Below are positions 10,961 to 22,739 of a stretch of DNA of 64,000 nucleotides, piece by piece. The stretch comes from Phialophora verrucosa (Eukaryota; Ascomycota; Eurotiomycetes; Chaetothyriales; Herpotrichiellaceae). Within the stretch, counting starts at the first letter, position 1; every line of letters begins with the position of its first letter. The stretch is from positions 496,001-560,000 of the forward strand of contig MSED01000001.1 in NCBI GenBank assembly GCA_002099365.1, read 5' to 3'. A program made the position numbers and the translations under genes. A model generated the notes under the pieces. That model had not been told where the DNA came from. It saw only the letters and a program-made list of their open reading frames with translations, and searched no databases.

Positions 10961-11810
10961 GATGCGACCGCCTGCGGTGGTTGGGCCGGGACCTCTCGCC
11001 GCTTGGAATGGCGTCTAGTCCTTAAGTGCAGCTGAATCTGGAGTGCGACGAAGAGTTCATGCACTCGCCGAGGAGACAGAATTATAGCGGTGTCAAAGTA
11101 GACGAGGCAAACTCGTGGAAACAGTTCGGCACGACTCCACACCGCCGAAACGAATTCTGAATTCCCGCATGTGGAATCGCCTGGGAGCCCTGGTCAGGGA
11201 CGTGGCTGCCTCTAATCAGGGCGCGTCTCCGAGGCCTCAAGGCGCTGGCACGTTGCGCAGCACCATTGGACGAGTTTTGTCACTGGACGTGCCACCAAGG
11301 CTCGTGTCCAATCAACTTCTGGCAATATCCAGTTTTGACTCCAGCTGAACGCTTGAATTGGCAAGCCATTTTGACATGGTGATCGGGCCTCAAAGAGGCG
11401 GTAGCGTATGAAACGATCATTCTGGCTCATACTTCTGCACACGCTCGCTCAACCACTCATGGATGATGATTACGCCCCCCCTCGATGATGGCGATGCGAT
11501 GGGAAGGCGATATCTAGAGAACCACAACTACTCCGCGAGGTATTCTCTGATGAAAATTTTGTCGGTTGCGGATGAAGTGAGGACGCGATGCTGTGTCTCA
11601 GCCGCGCAAAGAACCGGTGATCAGACCTGTTTGAAGATGTGTAAGATCTGGCAAGAGTCGGTACGCTCAAGAAGGACGCTCTGTGGACTTCGGGCCGGAG
11701 TGCGATATCCTGAGGACTCATCTCCTGCATGAGCAGGTCATTTGGATCATTCTCAGCTTTTGTGGCTGCCACGACATCGGCACAGGTAATTAGACCAGCT
11801 GTGCCGGCGG

Positions 11811-13040
11811 TTACTCTTCGAAGCCGACCAGGAGAACAGAACTGGATTCAACAAGCTTGAGTATTGTTGGTAATCCCATGTGCTTGAGACATAGGACAAT
11901 AAACTTTTCAGTGTCACCAGCGCCGAACCGAATTCTGTTGCGAATTTCATCGACGGCACATCGAAGAGTGTCAGCAGGTCGTGTCTTCTTACGCTGTGCG
12001 GAGCTTGCCGATCCTGGGGACTGGATCCAGGTGACAGGGAGAACAGGAATCACAGCGACAGTTTGGACGGCCAGGTTGCACGGAGAGCCTTGATGGCTTT
12101 CAGCATCGGGTTCAGGGAGGACGTTCTGTGCGAAGCTGCCCATAAGGAGTTGCTCTTCGAGAAGGAAGCAAGACAGTGCCTGGACAGAGCTTGTGCACTG
12201 TTTGTCCGATACCCACCCAGACTTCCCCAGCCGGCTGTTAAGCCACTGAGAGTCGCGATGGACCCATAAATGCATTTGTTGGAGCGCATTAAGCATAATC
12301 TGACGGATGATCGGGCATTCATGGATGTGTTGCAGAGCGCTCTTCTGACTCAAAGGCAGAATCGCGTCCCGCACAAGGCCAGGATCTCTGACGGGGTTGC
12401 TCTGGCTCAAGATCTCTGCGCAAGCCACCCGATAGACTGTCTCTTTTGTACTTTCAAGCGCCACATTGGTGGCATTTCCGCTAGTCACAGCTAGAAAACG
12501 GAGTCTCAAGGTTTCGAGATATCTCCACGGATGCGTAGAACCTCTCTTCTACAGATATTTGCGAACTCATAGTATGCTGCTCATCGGTCTCGTAAGATCG
12601 TGTCTGCGACTCGTATGTGCTTCTCCGTTTGCGCACATCTCCTGCAGTCAAAGACTGCCAAGATTATTGTGGTGGAAGGTCCTGCTTGTTTCTACTTTCT
12701 CGACAATGGCAGAAAATGAAAAGGTGAATATCGAATGCTTGACCGAATGCTCTTAGGGACTTGAAAATGCTCGTTGCTTGATTGAGCCGCGCAAAAATTT
12801 GCGCATCAAGATGGAATACATCTCCAGAACGGGAACCAGAGAAGAGTACGTCATGGCAGGTTGTCGGCCTAGTAGATGGTCGACGTGGATATCAAGCCAG
12901 TCAGGTGTTGCAAGGGTGGGTGCCGAGGAGCTCCATAAGGCATTAGAAAGCTTAGCATTCGTGGATACTGGAGTTATCGTAGAGTTCGAAGCACCATCGC
13001 TGAAATTCGTCTCATTGACTGCCCATTCAAAACTATTCAT
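11811..13040 (-). other. Possible multi-exon or decayed gene
   Basis: Two coding-like segments lie on the minus strand. The upstream one starts at ATG 13040 (MNSFEWAVNETNFSDGAS) and runs to about 12760. The downstream one, 11811 to about 12491, reads STKETVYRVACAEILSQ and ILPLSQKSALQHIHECPI and follows a plausible acceptor (TTCTAG). I could not find a set of introns that joins them without stops. Composition suggests a regulator-like helical protein, but no domain is recognised. It may be a real spliced gene or the remains of one. Confidence 0.3.
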
Positions 13041-13302
13041 CGTTGGCGGCGCGTGACTGCTTTATGCATACGTTGAACGCGATGCAGCTCTTCAAAATCG
13101 ACCTTGGCGACCTGAGCTCGGGCAGATTCGGGAGAAGGTCCTCGCTGTGTGCATGAGGTGTGTGTTTCAGAGAGATTTCTAGACTCAAAATCATGTAATT
13201 AGCATCCCAACACGTTCTCCTCCAGACGATGCCAGACCAACCTTCGCAACCTTTCCACGGCAATAGGAGACGCGAACGTTGGAACCGGGAAAGCAGGAGA
13301 AG

Positions 13303-13866
13303 ATGTGCTGTCATCGCATCATTGGGTACGTGTGTTCGAAATGCGGAGAGCAGACCCGGCCGACCACTACGCAATAGATGTATTGCTGTGCAAGTCACCA
13401 GTCCGGACGAGTCTGCGGATCAGTCACCGCTACCGAGGAACAAGAACACGGCCCTTGGTGCAAGGCCTGCCGTCTTTCCCACCTACCCATTGAGGATACA
13501 CCAAGAGATTCATCAGCGCCACGAGCTCAACATGGATTGCCAAAAACCTCTGCTACGCAGCACAGTCATCGGCCCGGAAAACAAGCAGTCGACAGTAAAA
13601 GACTCATGAATGGTTCCAAACCGCGGCCCTCGCCGCAGTCTCACCCTCAGTTGGTGATAAGAGTACAGTCGGCGCTGGCTCGACAGAGTGCACAATTGCA
13701 GAGAGTCAGCAACGATCGGAGAAGGGTTCATTTTGCGCAACCACTGGAAGAGCATAATGAGCCATCGAGAGTCAAAGGCAGCAGCAGCAGCGATCAAGGT
13801 AGAAAACACCTGAATCTTGCACTCGCAAGTCCCTCAAATTCTGTGCAGTTTGTGCCAGGTCGGTAA
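13303..13866 (+). CDS. Cys-motif small protein interrupted by an in-frame TAG
   Basis: From ATG 13303 the frame begins MCCHRIIGYVCSKCGEQ, the same style as the gene at 5873 (Cys at residue 2, hydrophobic run, CxxCG), then meets TAG at 13375-13377. The same frame immediately continues with further Cys residues (CCASHQ, RVCG, GPWCKACR) and a basic, Ser-rich tail to the stop at 13864-13866. Without the stop it would encode 187 residues. Splicing with a GTGTGT donor and the AATAG acceptor would remove a 48-nt in-frame segment containing the stop, but would also lose the CxxC pair. It may be a pseudogene, a readthrough gene or a gene starting at ATG 13378. Function unknown; zinc binding is inferred from the Cys pattern. 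Confidence 0.45.
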
Positions 13867-14577
13867 GCCAAGAGTGGAGATTGACGAGTGGGATGTCTCA
13901 TAGAAGAAGGCTAGACTGACATTAGCTCTGATTCAAGTATCAAACATACAGCAAAGACCATCACGATCAACTCACCAGACCACGCTAAGCAGTCTCTGCG
14001 AGTAATACCATGCATCTCAGATCCACGAACAATGGGCCCTCCAGCAACGGCGTTAGAGGAGTCCCCGAGGAAGTACGCTCCGATACAGCTCGTCAACAAA
14101 AGCAAGAGAAAAGGGTAGAGAGGGAAATGGGGGAAATCAAAGCGGAAAGATGAGGTTGAAGTCTGTACGGGAAAAATATGATAGGATGCAGTTGCGGCTT
14201 TGAGCTGAACAGTACGACTGACAGTATGGTCAGAAGAGTTGAGCCCCGATGTATGTAGGAGGCACGACCGGTGGGCGAGTCAAAATACACCCGTAAGACT
14301 TAGGTTGGCGGGATCCGAGGTGGTGATCAGTCGGTCGTTGAGAGTGGTGTCAGTTGGAAGAGGTCGCCCTGTGGTGGGGTGGTATTGGGCTCGAAGAAAG
14401 TCTGGAAGATTTCTTGGCGTTTATAGCCAGGTATCAGCTCTTCAAGATGTTTCTGAAGCCGTCATAAGGGCCATGAGTTTGATGAGACGTAGTAACCGCG
14501 AAGAAAACGAGACGAAGCACCAGAACGCGAAAGACAGAACGGAGACTGCCACGTGATAAGATTACATAAACTCAATT

Positions 14578-14946
14578 CTAACCCGAAATGGACAAGCTCC
14601 TGAGACGCGCAAGACGCGACGCGTTCGAGTTCAATTGTTTCTGTGATGCAACCACTTGAACAAGGCCAACAACATCGACGTCCAGCAGCATGCAGTCTCC
14701 AGCACTCAGAATCCTTTCAGCACGAGCTCTAATCCTGTTCATGAAGCCACTCTCCGTATATCGCACGTCAGGTCCAGCAAAGTCACAGAGCCACAGTCCG
14801 AATTCGAATGCTTCATCCACAACCCTCTCGCCCCCTCGCGGGCTTCTCATACAGTTCAATCTCCCCTGAGTTTCCCGATACAAATTGAGCTCTTGAGCAG
14901 CTAACACCTGCCTTCCGACCGCTTGAGCCTCATAGCATGGTCTCAT
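14578..14946 (-). CDS. Possible small protein or C-terminal exon, unknown
   Basis: An open frame of 122 residues from ATG 14946 to a stop at 14578 containing RGGERVVDEAFEFGLWLCDF and ARAERILSAGDCMLLDVDVV. The amphipathic pattern and codon choice are more coding-like than the opposite strand, but no upstream exon or family is evident. It may be the last exon of a minus-strand gene or chance. Confidence 0.3.
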   Translation of the reverse strand: MRPCYEAQAVGRQVLAAQELNLYRETQGRLNCMRSPRGGERVVDEAFEFGLWLCDFAGPDVRYTESGFMNRIRARAERILSAGDCMLLDVDVVGLVQVVASQKQLNSNASRLARLRSLSISG

Positions 14947-16945
14947 CAAAGCAACAGGAGGAATCTCGGGTGCCAGTGTTATGCGTATCGGAACTTAACC
15001 CTAAGATATTTGTCGGTTCGAAGTGTCGCGGTCCCGTTGTCGAATTTCTGACTAGCTTCATCCGCGTGCCTCCCGCTTATTACCTGCTCCGGCAGAGAAC
15101 GACGGGATGGATTGGCTGCGGTCAAAGGAAAAGTGCGACGTTCAGAGCTCTCATTGAGGGCAGTGAAAAACGGTCTCGCCATGCGTCTGGTTGGTAAGCG
15201 TCCCGCAGGGACCGCGCGTCGGCATTCCAATGCTGAACATTATACGTGATCATCTATGGGATGTTTTGGGCGATATGAGCGTGGAACAAGAGTCAGGAGA
15301 GAGCGGAGATGACTGTGTGGAAGATACGTGCACCGGGGTACATGCCTAGAGCACAAAGATGATACAGCCTACACACAAGATCGCTGGAAGTTCTTGCTGG
15401 AGTTGATGGGATCCACTGGCAGGAAACCGAGTTTATGTTGCTCGCTGCCACGTCTCGGACACTACTGCAAGACTTCGACATCGGCATGTCTTCCCCCTTG
15501 GCACTTTGTCTGCTTCGGCCGGCTATACCTGAGCACATGCTTTCTACGAAAGTCAACCCCAGTTTCGCACTGCTACTCCTCTTCAAATCTGCTCCAGCTT
15601 TCACGCCGTGCCAGCCACGGTAGCTCATTCACCAAACGCACGTCGAGGCACCCCCCACGAGATGTGTACTTCTACGGAAGATCCCGATCAGCCGCGTTAA
15701 TCATCAGCATCATGCTCCGTCATGGTGAAAATTGAGAGCGCCGAGTCAATAAGGTCTAAATTCTCCGGGATTTCTGGATCACCCTCACTCCCGAGTGGGA
15801 AGAGGACGATTTTTTATGATGTTCTTTGTGCGTCCTGGCCTGAGATATGGCGAATGTCCTTCGAATTTATGGAAGAGAAAACCAAAATCTTGTCTCCGAG
15901 ATTACTGTATCACACACGAGAGAGGCATCATTTCCTGTCTGACAGGGCTTGGATGCTGCATTTGGATCGGATTCTGTCGACCGCGTGGGAATGAAGTGGG
16001 GATATATCGTGGGCTGAGGGATGGATTCAGGGAGATGACTGCCGAATCCGCATTCCGAATGCTCGACTTCATGCTGCTACGACGATGCTGGGAACAATTT
16101 GTGCTCTCTGATCTTCACCAGCGCTGTATCGAGTGGACTGCATCTTGCTGCAAACTCTCAATTTCCTCCTGGGTCCAGGGCACACTTTTGTCGCGACGAG
16201 TGCCTACAAGTCTAGTCGTTTGAGCTATAGACGATTCCTGCAAAGCTTCCAAAATCATCAGTGGGCAAGTTCTACAGCGAATCAATGACATTGCATGAGA
16301 AGGCCGAGATCTCGCGAAGATGAACAGGGTCACTAAGTGCTCGAGACAGGACCTCTCTCGAGTGAGGATCAAAGCTTCGGCTTGTCTGTTCTTGTCACTT
16401 GCTGTTTGTTGTCGCTGTCAGAGTCCAATCATGCTTTGTGAGAGATTCTCTGTCCCAGCCCGACTATTGGTTGCCGCGGTGGATGCAATCTTGCTCTGGT
16501 TTGGCGAGGATGACTTTCCGGCTCACTCGAACTGACGGACCATGGACGGGAGTTGGGCGAATTGCCTCGAGCATCGCAGAATGCGTGTCGATGCATGTCG
16601 TATGGACTACAGACAGAAGCCTCGCTTGCTCGTCGTTCCTGGGTGCTTACATGCTCCTTGGACGGCGGGTGCACCCTTTTTATAGGTCTCCCTATTCTGT
16701 TCTGTTACTGAGAAGTGCTAACAAGGTACAAGTTAGGTCCCTAGCGGCCGTTGATTTTGTCGGAAGGTCCAACGAGTCCGAATGATGCCAGATGTCTGGC
16801 TACCCAAGTCGATCCGTAATATCAAAACCTGCCGGTGTGTACAAGCGCAACGCGCGATCATTGCTATCTTTCTTCTACTGCTCAACATGACGACTGGCCA
16901 TCCTAATTACCCATAGCAAGCTCAAAGAACGGTCTTTTGTACGGC

Positions 16946-17374
16946 CTAAGTCCATCTGGATCCCTTGCCACGAACCATCTTTACAGTTTTTTGGCTTAGC
17001 CTTTGAACAATACGAGCAGCATCGTTCTTGGCACCGTTCTTGTGGTTCTTAACCACCCGGCCATTGTTTGCGTCATCATCATCGGTATACTTGTTGATGG
17101 CCCTCGTCTCTGTCACAGTCTCCGACAACCACCCACCTCGGCCAACATCCTCGACGAAACCTTCGACCTCCTGCTTTCGGCCAGATCGCTCCCCAGATCC
17201 ACAACCACCGACAATTCTCCGCGGCTTAACCGCAAGAGCACGTGCCCAACTTGCTCTTCCTAAGGATGGCGGCCGCTGACGAGAAGGAGGAGGGCTTTCG
17301 CTGCTTATATTTCGTCCGGGCTCCAGTTCTTGACGGCTATGGTGATGTATTCGATGGCCGCCATCGGGACGACT
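16946..17374 (-). CDS. Possible exon of an unrecognised minus-strand gene
   Basis: The frame is stop-free over about 142 codons and ends at 16946. It reads SRQELEPGRN, then SESPPPSRQRPPSLGRASW, then GFVEDVGRGGWLSETVTETR and a basic tail KMVRGKGSRWT. A TAG followed by ACC at its upstream edge could be an intron acceptor (CGCATTAG). There is no ATG near the start, so it would be an internal or last exon. Pro/Ser/Arg richness suggests a disordered protein. No function can be given. Confidence 0.35.
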   Translation of the reverse strand, partial: SRPDGGHRIHHHSRQELEPGRNISSESPPPSRQRPPSLGRASWARALAVKPRRIVGGCGSGERSGRKQEVEGFVEDVGRGGWLSETVTETRAINKYTDDDDANNGRVVKNHKNGAKNDAARIVQRLSQKTVKMVRGKGSRWT

Positions 17375-18114
17375 GGTCTAATGCGGTGTGTTGGAATGAC
17401 TGGGGGATGTAAGGATGATGAAGGAAGTACTGAAGAGGTGGTGTTGGCGAGATCCTGATCTTAAGCGTGCAGTGACGGTGCGTGGGCGAAAGTTGATGAC
17501 GCTCGAGTAGCAAAAGGGGCAAAGGAGGCATAAGCTGGGATGGAGAACATGAGACAGGAATCGCCCCGTTACCGAGGATATACGCCGAAGTAAATACCCG
17601 ACATCTCTATGAAGGTCCTCATCAAGATGCTGCGTGGAAACAAGACTTCCTATCATACACTCTATTTGATTAGAAGTCTGTGCGGTGCGCCTAATCTCGG
17701 CGCAGTTGAGCTTTCAATGTAGGGGTCCGTCATCCAGTGACTCAGGGGACATGTCATTGAGGACCTTCCCGGCAGCAAATCAATGCCCAGTTGATCCCCT
17801 CGCCGTCAGAACGTACGTGAAGACGAGGATATCGATCTCACACAGTACTTATTTGCTGGGTATTACTCGGTACATGGGCTACAGAACGACCCCTTCGTAC
17901 GCTATACATGGTTTATGCAGAAGTCGAAGCGGAATGGAGCGTGGCTCTCTTTGGGCCCGCAAGCACTGTTCTCTGCAAGGTTTCGCACTCTGGACTCGTT
18001 CCCTCGTGAGCGTAGGTCCGCATGATGGCCAAGCCGCGGCCGAACTTAAATAATAAGCTTAAAGCTCGGTTCGGTTCGAATGCCTGGCGACATGCAGCTG
18101 TGGCGCGAGAGAGA

Positions 18115-18374
18115 TGCTCGTGAACGTCAACCGCGCCGCCGAATTGCAAAACTTTCGATCTCTGAGCCGAGAGCTGCAGAGAGTGGTGTCGTCGGATCAG
18201 GGTGGCAATGCAGGCCAAGGCGAAAAGCACGATCGAGAATGTTTCAGAGAACAGCGGTCGATCTATCAAGACCGAGTCAGCCGCTACCGCACGATCATGC
18301 GTCCTCGCCCCTCCCATTACGAGCACGGCTTCTGGCATTTAGACCCTTCCTACGAATGCCTAGGTTACTATTAA
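18115..18374 (+). CDS. Possible small protein, unknown
   Basis: About 86 residues from ATG 18115, with LQNFRSLSRELQRVVSS and a C-terminus HGFWHLDPSYECLGYY. A competing minus-strand frame (17913..18338, 141 residues) has one possible membrane segment, ETFSIVLFALACIATLI. I cannot decide between them; both may be chance. Confidence 0.25.
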
Positions 18375-19148
18375 TACTCGGAAGGCAACAACTTTACCGT
18401 CGACGATGGTGAACATGCGGGTATCGGTATGGCCCCGCAGTGACTGTTTAACAGTTTACTTGTTGGCTGGTATGGGGACTCAGGCCTTCCTTCACACGAA
18501 CCGGTTGAGCAAAGTTTTGATATGTTGGTTTGGTTCTTGGTCGGAAGGAGGGATATTGTGACTGCAGGACCTGGTACCCAGGACCTAGTACCTGCGGGGA
18601 AAGAGAAAAGGAGATAAAGACTAGGTGGAAGGGAGGGCTTGATGAAGAGCATTCGTTTGGAACCTGGAATTGGATTATATCTGGGAGCGCGCTTTCGTTC
18701 GTCCTCCCCGTGTCCGGAATTGAGGGTTCTAGCGAGGATTATTCAACTCCGTGCTTCGGTAGAGAAATTGACGGGAGGCCAATGTTTAGCTTGCTGTTGG
18801 CGAGTCGGGCCGGTTTGGTCGTTTGGAGTAGGATCCTGGCTTGAAGAAGTTGGATCCGAGAAGACCCTCAGACAGCAAGCCATTCGTATCTCCTTAGGGT
18901 TCGCAGCATGTCACAGTAGAACTTCATAGTAAATGAGACATGACGATATTTGGGGTATTGCTCTCCTCGCCCTGCTGTTGCTTGAAGATTAGATAATGAG
19001 CGGGTGGCAAGCTGGTCCGCGGGTGTCCAGTAGCCGTCGTCGAAGGTCCTCGCATATAAGGTTTCGTTTCTTGTGGTCCCGATATGACTTCCGCTGGACC
19101 AAACCACGGAGACCGCCATGAGGACCTCGAGCGGCACCTCAACATGGG

Positions 19149-19155
19149 TATAAAG
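19149..19155 (+). promoter_or_regulatory. TATA box
   Basis: TATAAAG, about 155 bp upstream of the ATG at 19309, in a position expected for a core promoter of that gene. Confidence 0.5.
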
Positions 19156-19308
19156 GGAGGGTGCTACCGTGGCTGTCTCACAACTCACAGACAGCCTGCT
19201 AGACTTGAAGCACTCCTGAGGAGTGTCTAACGTGACCCAACGCTTGTGATTGCAGCCTCTTCCAACACTATAACACCGCTTCCAGATCAGTTGACCCCAG
19301 CGCTCACA

Positions 19309-20499
19309 ATGTCGTCAACGAAGTCGAAGTCGAAGCCGGTGTCCCATTCCGACCTCAGCGAACCCGTATACAACCCATGTCTCATGGGTGACTACCGCTT
19401 CAACATGTCCTCCTTCCAAGGGCTTGGAAACGTAACCCGCCCAGCTCTCGACAAGGATGACATCAACCTAGATGCCAAAGCAATGGGCTTCAAGATGACC
19501 GAGGAGGGAGTCATCATCTCCCGATTCCAGGTCAGTGCCAAGGACGTCGACTCCTGGCAGAAGGATATGTCCGCGAAAGGGCAACGGGCCTTCGAAAACG
19601 GCAAGATGGATGTACGGGCGTCGTACGTTCAATGGAGCCAGCATCTCAAGGACGCTGGTCACAAGGATGTGACAGAGGACCTCATGGACATTGATAGTCC
19701 GTCGAAGCCCGAGCGCCAGTATTGGGACCACCCCATGGAGTGGATGGAGTCGAAAGTGCGCCCGGAGGTTGCTGCGCGCGAATTGCGCGTGTGGCGCACA
19801 AGCAAGGAGGCGTGGATCGCCTTCAAGAAAGAAATGGCGGCCTTTAGCAATCCATTCGAGGTCCGTCAGTGCCTTCAAGACGAGCTGTCCGCACTGTTAC
19901 GGCGCGTTTGCTTTAAGGGAAGCCCCGTGAAGAACGCGGTTAGAGAGCAAGGCCCCGATATGGCTCAGTTGCCCTATCCTCTATGTAAGGCGGACTTCCT
20001 CGAGGAGTTTGTTACGCCGTTATTCGAGCTGGGAGAAGATGGATCCCAGGCAACACTCCTAGATCGATTGATCAAGAGTGAAGATTTGGCCGTGGAGGTC
20101 CTTGCCATGGTGGACGCCGTAGAGACGGAATGGCAGAAATTGGTCGCTGGTGGAAAAAGGTCCTGGCGCACATCAGTGTGCATCCAGGAGTTTAGCCCTT
20201 TACGGGCCTTCGCCATATACAAATTGGCCTACCAGCAGTTGAAGAAGGAGGTTGAGCAGGAGGCACCAGAGCAAGGCAAATGTGTACGTTGGCGGTGTAC
20301 GAGGGCATTGGCATTATTGCGAGCAGAACGGATGTTGGAAGACCAGTTGAAAACGAAGCCCATCATGGCCAGCGTGTTGCCAGTGCCGATGTTCGACGGG
20401 CCAGCGGCGGCGAGGTCGTTGCTCGCCATGCTGGAAAAGCCAGTGGCTTCAGCGATGCAAAAAGCGGCTCCTACGGGAGCAATGGGTGGACAAGAATGA
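19309..20499 (+). CDS. Hypothetical protein, 396 residues
   Basis: Single exon. I chose ATG 19309 (CACAATGTC context, MSSTKSKSKPVSHSDLSEP) over an upstream GTG in the same frame. The protein starts with a Ser/Lys-rich segment, then an ordered, mainly helical body with ARELRVWRTSKEAWIAFKKEM and FLEEFVTPLFELGEDGSQATLLDRLI, and ends with a short Ala-rich tail. It has no signal peptide or membrane segment, so it is probably cytosolic or nuclear. I recognise no domain. It has a TATA box upstream and is convergent with MDV1, with 102 bp between the stop codons. Coding status is secure from length and composition; function is unknown. Confidence 0.8.
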   Translation: MSSTKSKSKPVSHSDLSEPVYNPCLMGDYRFNMSSFQGLGNVTRPALDKDDINLDAKAMGFKMTEEGVIISRFQVSAKDVDSWQKDMSAKGQRAFENGKMDVRASYVQWSQHLKDAGHKDVTEDLMDIDSPSKPERQYWDHPMEWMESKVRPEVAARELRVWRTSKEAWIAFKKEMAAFSNPFEVRQCLQDELSALLRRVCFKGSPVKNAVREQGPDMAQLPYPLCKADFLEEFVTPLFELGEDGSQATLLDRLIKSEDLAVEVLAMVDAVETEWQKLVAGGKRSWRTSVCIQEFSPLRAFAIYKLAYQQLKKEVEQEAPEQGKCVRWRCTRALALLRAERMLEDQLKTKPIMASVLPVPMFDGPAAARSLLAMLEKPVASAMQKAAPTGAMGGQE

Positions 20500-20601
20500 G
20501 ACGGACCTGGAGGGGGGTGACTGAACTGATCACCGCGTCAGCCAGTCTCCCGGGGCGATGCCACTCGATTGTACTTTACATGCCTACCTGGATGGCGACA
20601 A

Positions 20602-22739
20602 TCAACACTTCCATACCCCAACCTCACCGTTTCTCCTTCCCTCGATCAGATATCCATCCTTCAGCCTGACGCGGTCGACGATACTTGTCTTTGTGCCCGC
20701 CATGCGATCTTCTACACTCGTGTTGACGCCCACACCGCAATCCCAATGTCGGCCATCAGCTTTGTCGTAGACTTTGACGACGTCCTCGCCCGCGGCACTG
20801 ACGATGTGCCGAGAGTCGAACATCATGCTCGTTATCGGCGCATCGTAAGCATAAGCGTCGAATATGGTCCCCATGCGGAGATCCCAAATCTGCAATAAAC
20901 ATTAGTTCAGGTGCAAAGATTGCTGATTCTGCAAACTTACTCTGACGCTCCTGTCAACGCTGCCTGTAACCAGATGAGTGTCGTCAAATTGCAAACTGGT
21001 CACGGGCCCCGTATGGCCGACCAGGCTCCTGTGGACTTGTCCACTTCTGAGATCCCACAATCGTACCATTCCATCCGCTGTGCCACAAGCCAGGGCTGCA
21101 TCGAAACATTGAATCGCTCCGACAAAATCGGCGTTGGTGTCTGCCGAGCGCCCTGTTGGCCGCCACTGGGAGTCTGTCTCGCTCATTGTCGCACTCGCTT
21201 GAGCTGCTGCCCAAAGTACGTCGAGTGTCTGTACACACCGTCCTTTTTCCAGATCCCATTGCCGGAGGGTCTTGTCTGCTGATCCAGACACCAAAGTTCT
21301 GCCACGGAGGTGTAATGCTGTGACAGCGTCGACATGTGCTTCGAGGACGAAGAGTGGACAATCTTCCATGGCGTCAGGTGGAGGCGGAGGAGGAGCGTCT
21401 TCGCCCTCGTTGCCGAAACCCAGGCCGTCGTCCTCATCATCTTCCCTGTCGTCACCGTTTTCGAATATTTTATGCTCGTATGGCTCATACTTGGCGCGGC
21501 TTAGGTCCCAAAGTCGGATTGTAGCGTCTAGGCCTCCAGTTGCCACGATATAATCCTCGACCTGGAGACACCGGACCGAAGCAGTGTGGCCTTCCAAAAA
21601 TCCCATACAACGGCCCAGATTCAGATCCCACACACGCACCGTGTCATCAAGTGCGGCCGTGACCATCGTGCCAAACGGCTGATCAAAGTCAATAGCGGAT
21701 ATGGAATCATTGTGGGCAGGAAGCGTTTTGATATGAGAGCCAGCTTCGAGGTGTTCATGGAGTACCGGCATGGATTTTCTCTTCGTAGGTTTGGGCCGGC
21801 GCTTTGATTTTGGAGACGCAGAGTTGGGCAGCTTGTCGTAGATGGATTGGGACATAAAGGAGGCGTCCATGGCTTCGGATTCGGGTGTGGCGACACGAGG
21901 GGGGTTAATTGTGCTAGTCGACTGATCCATTTGGCCCTGCTCTTCCAGCTCTTCTTGCATTTCCTCAATCTTGTTGTCCAGCTCTGACAGCTCATGCTCG
22001 ACCTCCGCTTCGTCCTGCTCGAGCGAGGTCAGCCGGTCGACGGCGAGTTTGCGCATGTGCTGAAGATTGGCCAGCTTCCTGTCAATGTCTGTGATCTCGG
22101 TGGTACACATGTTCTTTCGTATAGCCATCATCTCCAATCGATGATTAACATTGTTTCTCTTCTTCTTGAGATTCTGTATCGTGGGCGGGCCATCTTCTTC
22201 GACATCTCCAGCGCCTAACAGTCTGTGCTGCTTCGAACTCCGCCGTCGGTGTCCTTTCCGGTGCTCACTCTCGCCTTCAGGAAGGGAAGCTTGGAAGCCC
22301 TGGAACAGCGAGTAGGTGTTCTCGTCCTCGGGGATGTCCTGTAGATGTTCTTCGGAGATGTATGTCAGGGCTCGATGGGCGATCTCGCTGGTAGATAGCT
22401 TTGCCCGCACAAGCTCAGAAGGCGCCTGTTGGGAGAAGGAGAAAACGGCCCTCTGTATCCCAGGCCGCCGCATTTGTCTTGAGAGGCTGGTCATCGCGGT
22501 GGGATAATGGGTCGCCGTATTGTCGCCCATGAGGTGGCTCGCGGTGGCCGTCACCTTTCGGCCAAACGCCTCCAGCTGGCGCGTCTATCACCAGCATCAG
22601 CATGAGCATGGGAATTATCTGCATTCGCATAACTTGATTGACTTACGTCGAGGACTGCGCCGAGTACAGACTCGTCCCCATCTCCGGCTGGTCTTCGTGT
22701 CTGCGATGGAGTGCGACTACGCGGTCGCGACCCGGCCAT
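20602..22739 (-). CDS. mdv1: Mitochondrial division protein 1 (MDV1/CAF4 family), WD40
   Basis: Three exons on the minus strand: 22647..22739, 20941..22584 and 20602..20889, giving 674 residues. Introns are GTAAGT...GATAG and GTAAGT...TTGCAG, and both junctions are in phase (LDTRQLEAFGRKVTATASHLMG; DRSVRIWDLRMG). The N-terminal region (to about 200) carries the Fis1-binding family signature RKVTATASHLMG and SKLSTSEIAHRALT. A coiled coil follows (LEQDEAEVEHELSELDNKIE), and then seven WD repeats from about residue 300 (DDTVRVWDL, DATIRLWDL, DKTLRQWDL, DGMVRLWDL, DRSVRIWDL, ending in VVKVYD). The family links Fis1 to the dynamin Dnm1 on the mitochondrial outer membrane for fission. An acidic, Pro-rich insertion (GEDAPPPPPPDAMED) lies between two WD repeats. 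Divergent from ARO7. Confidence 0.93.

Larger units (their letters stand above)
13867..19308. other. Gene-poor stretch with weak coding-like fragments
   Basis: About 5.4 kb with no long ORF. Fragments that look coding are listed separately (14578, 16946, 18115). A good intron signature lies on the minus strand at about 13917-13974 (GTGAGT ... GCTAATGTCAG), preceded by a hydrophobic leader-like frame (FLLLLLTSCIGAYFLG), but I could not complete a gene. I see no terminal repeats, transposase or reverse transcriptase motifs. Confidence 0.4.

Noticed and set aside
16115..16372. Minus-strand fragment VPWTQEEIESLQQD resembling the start of a Myb/SANT domain
   Set aside because: Only one helix is visible, without the second and third conserved Trp, and the frame stops soon after.
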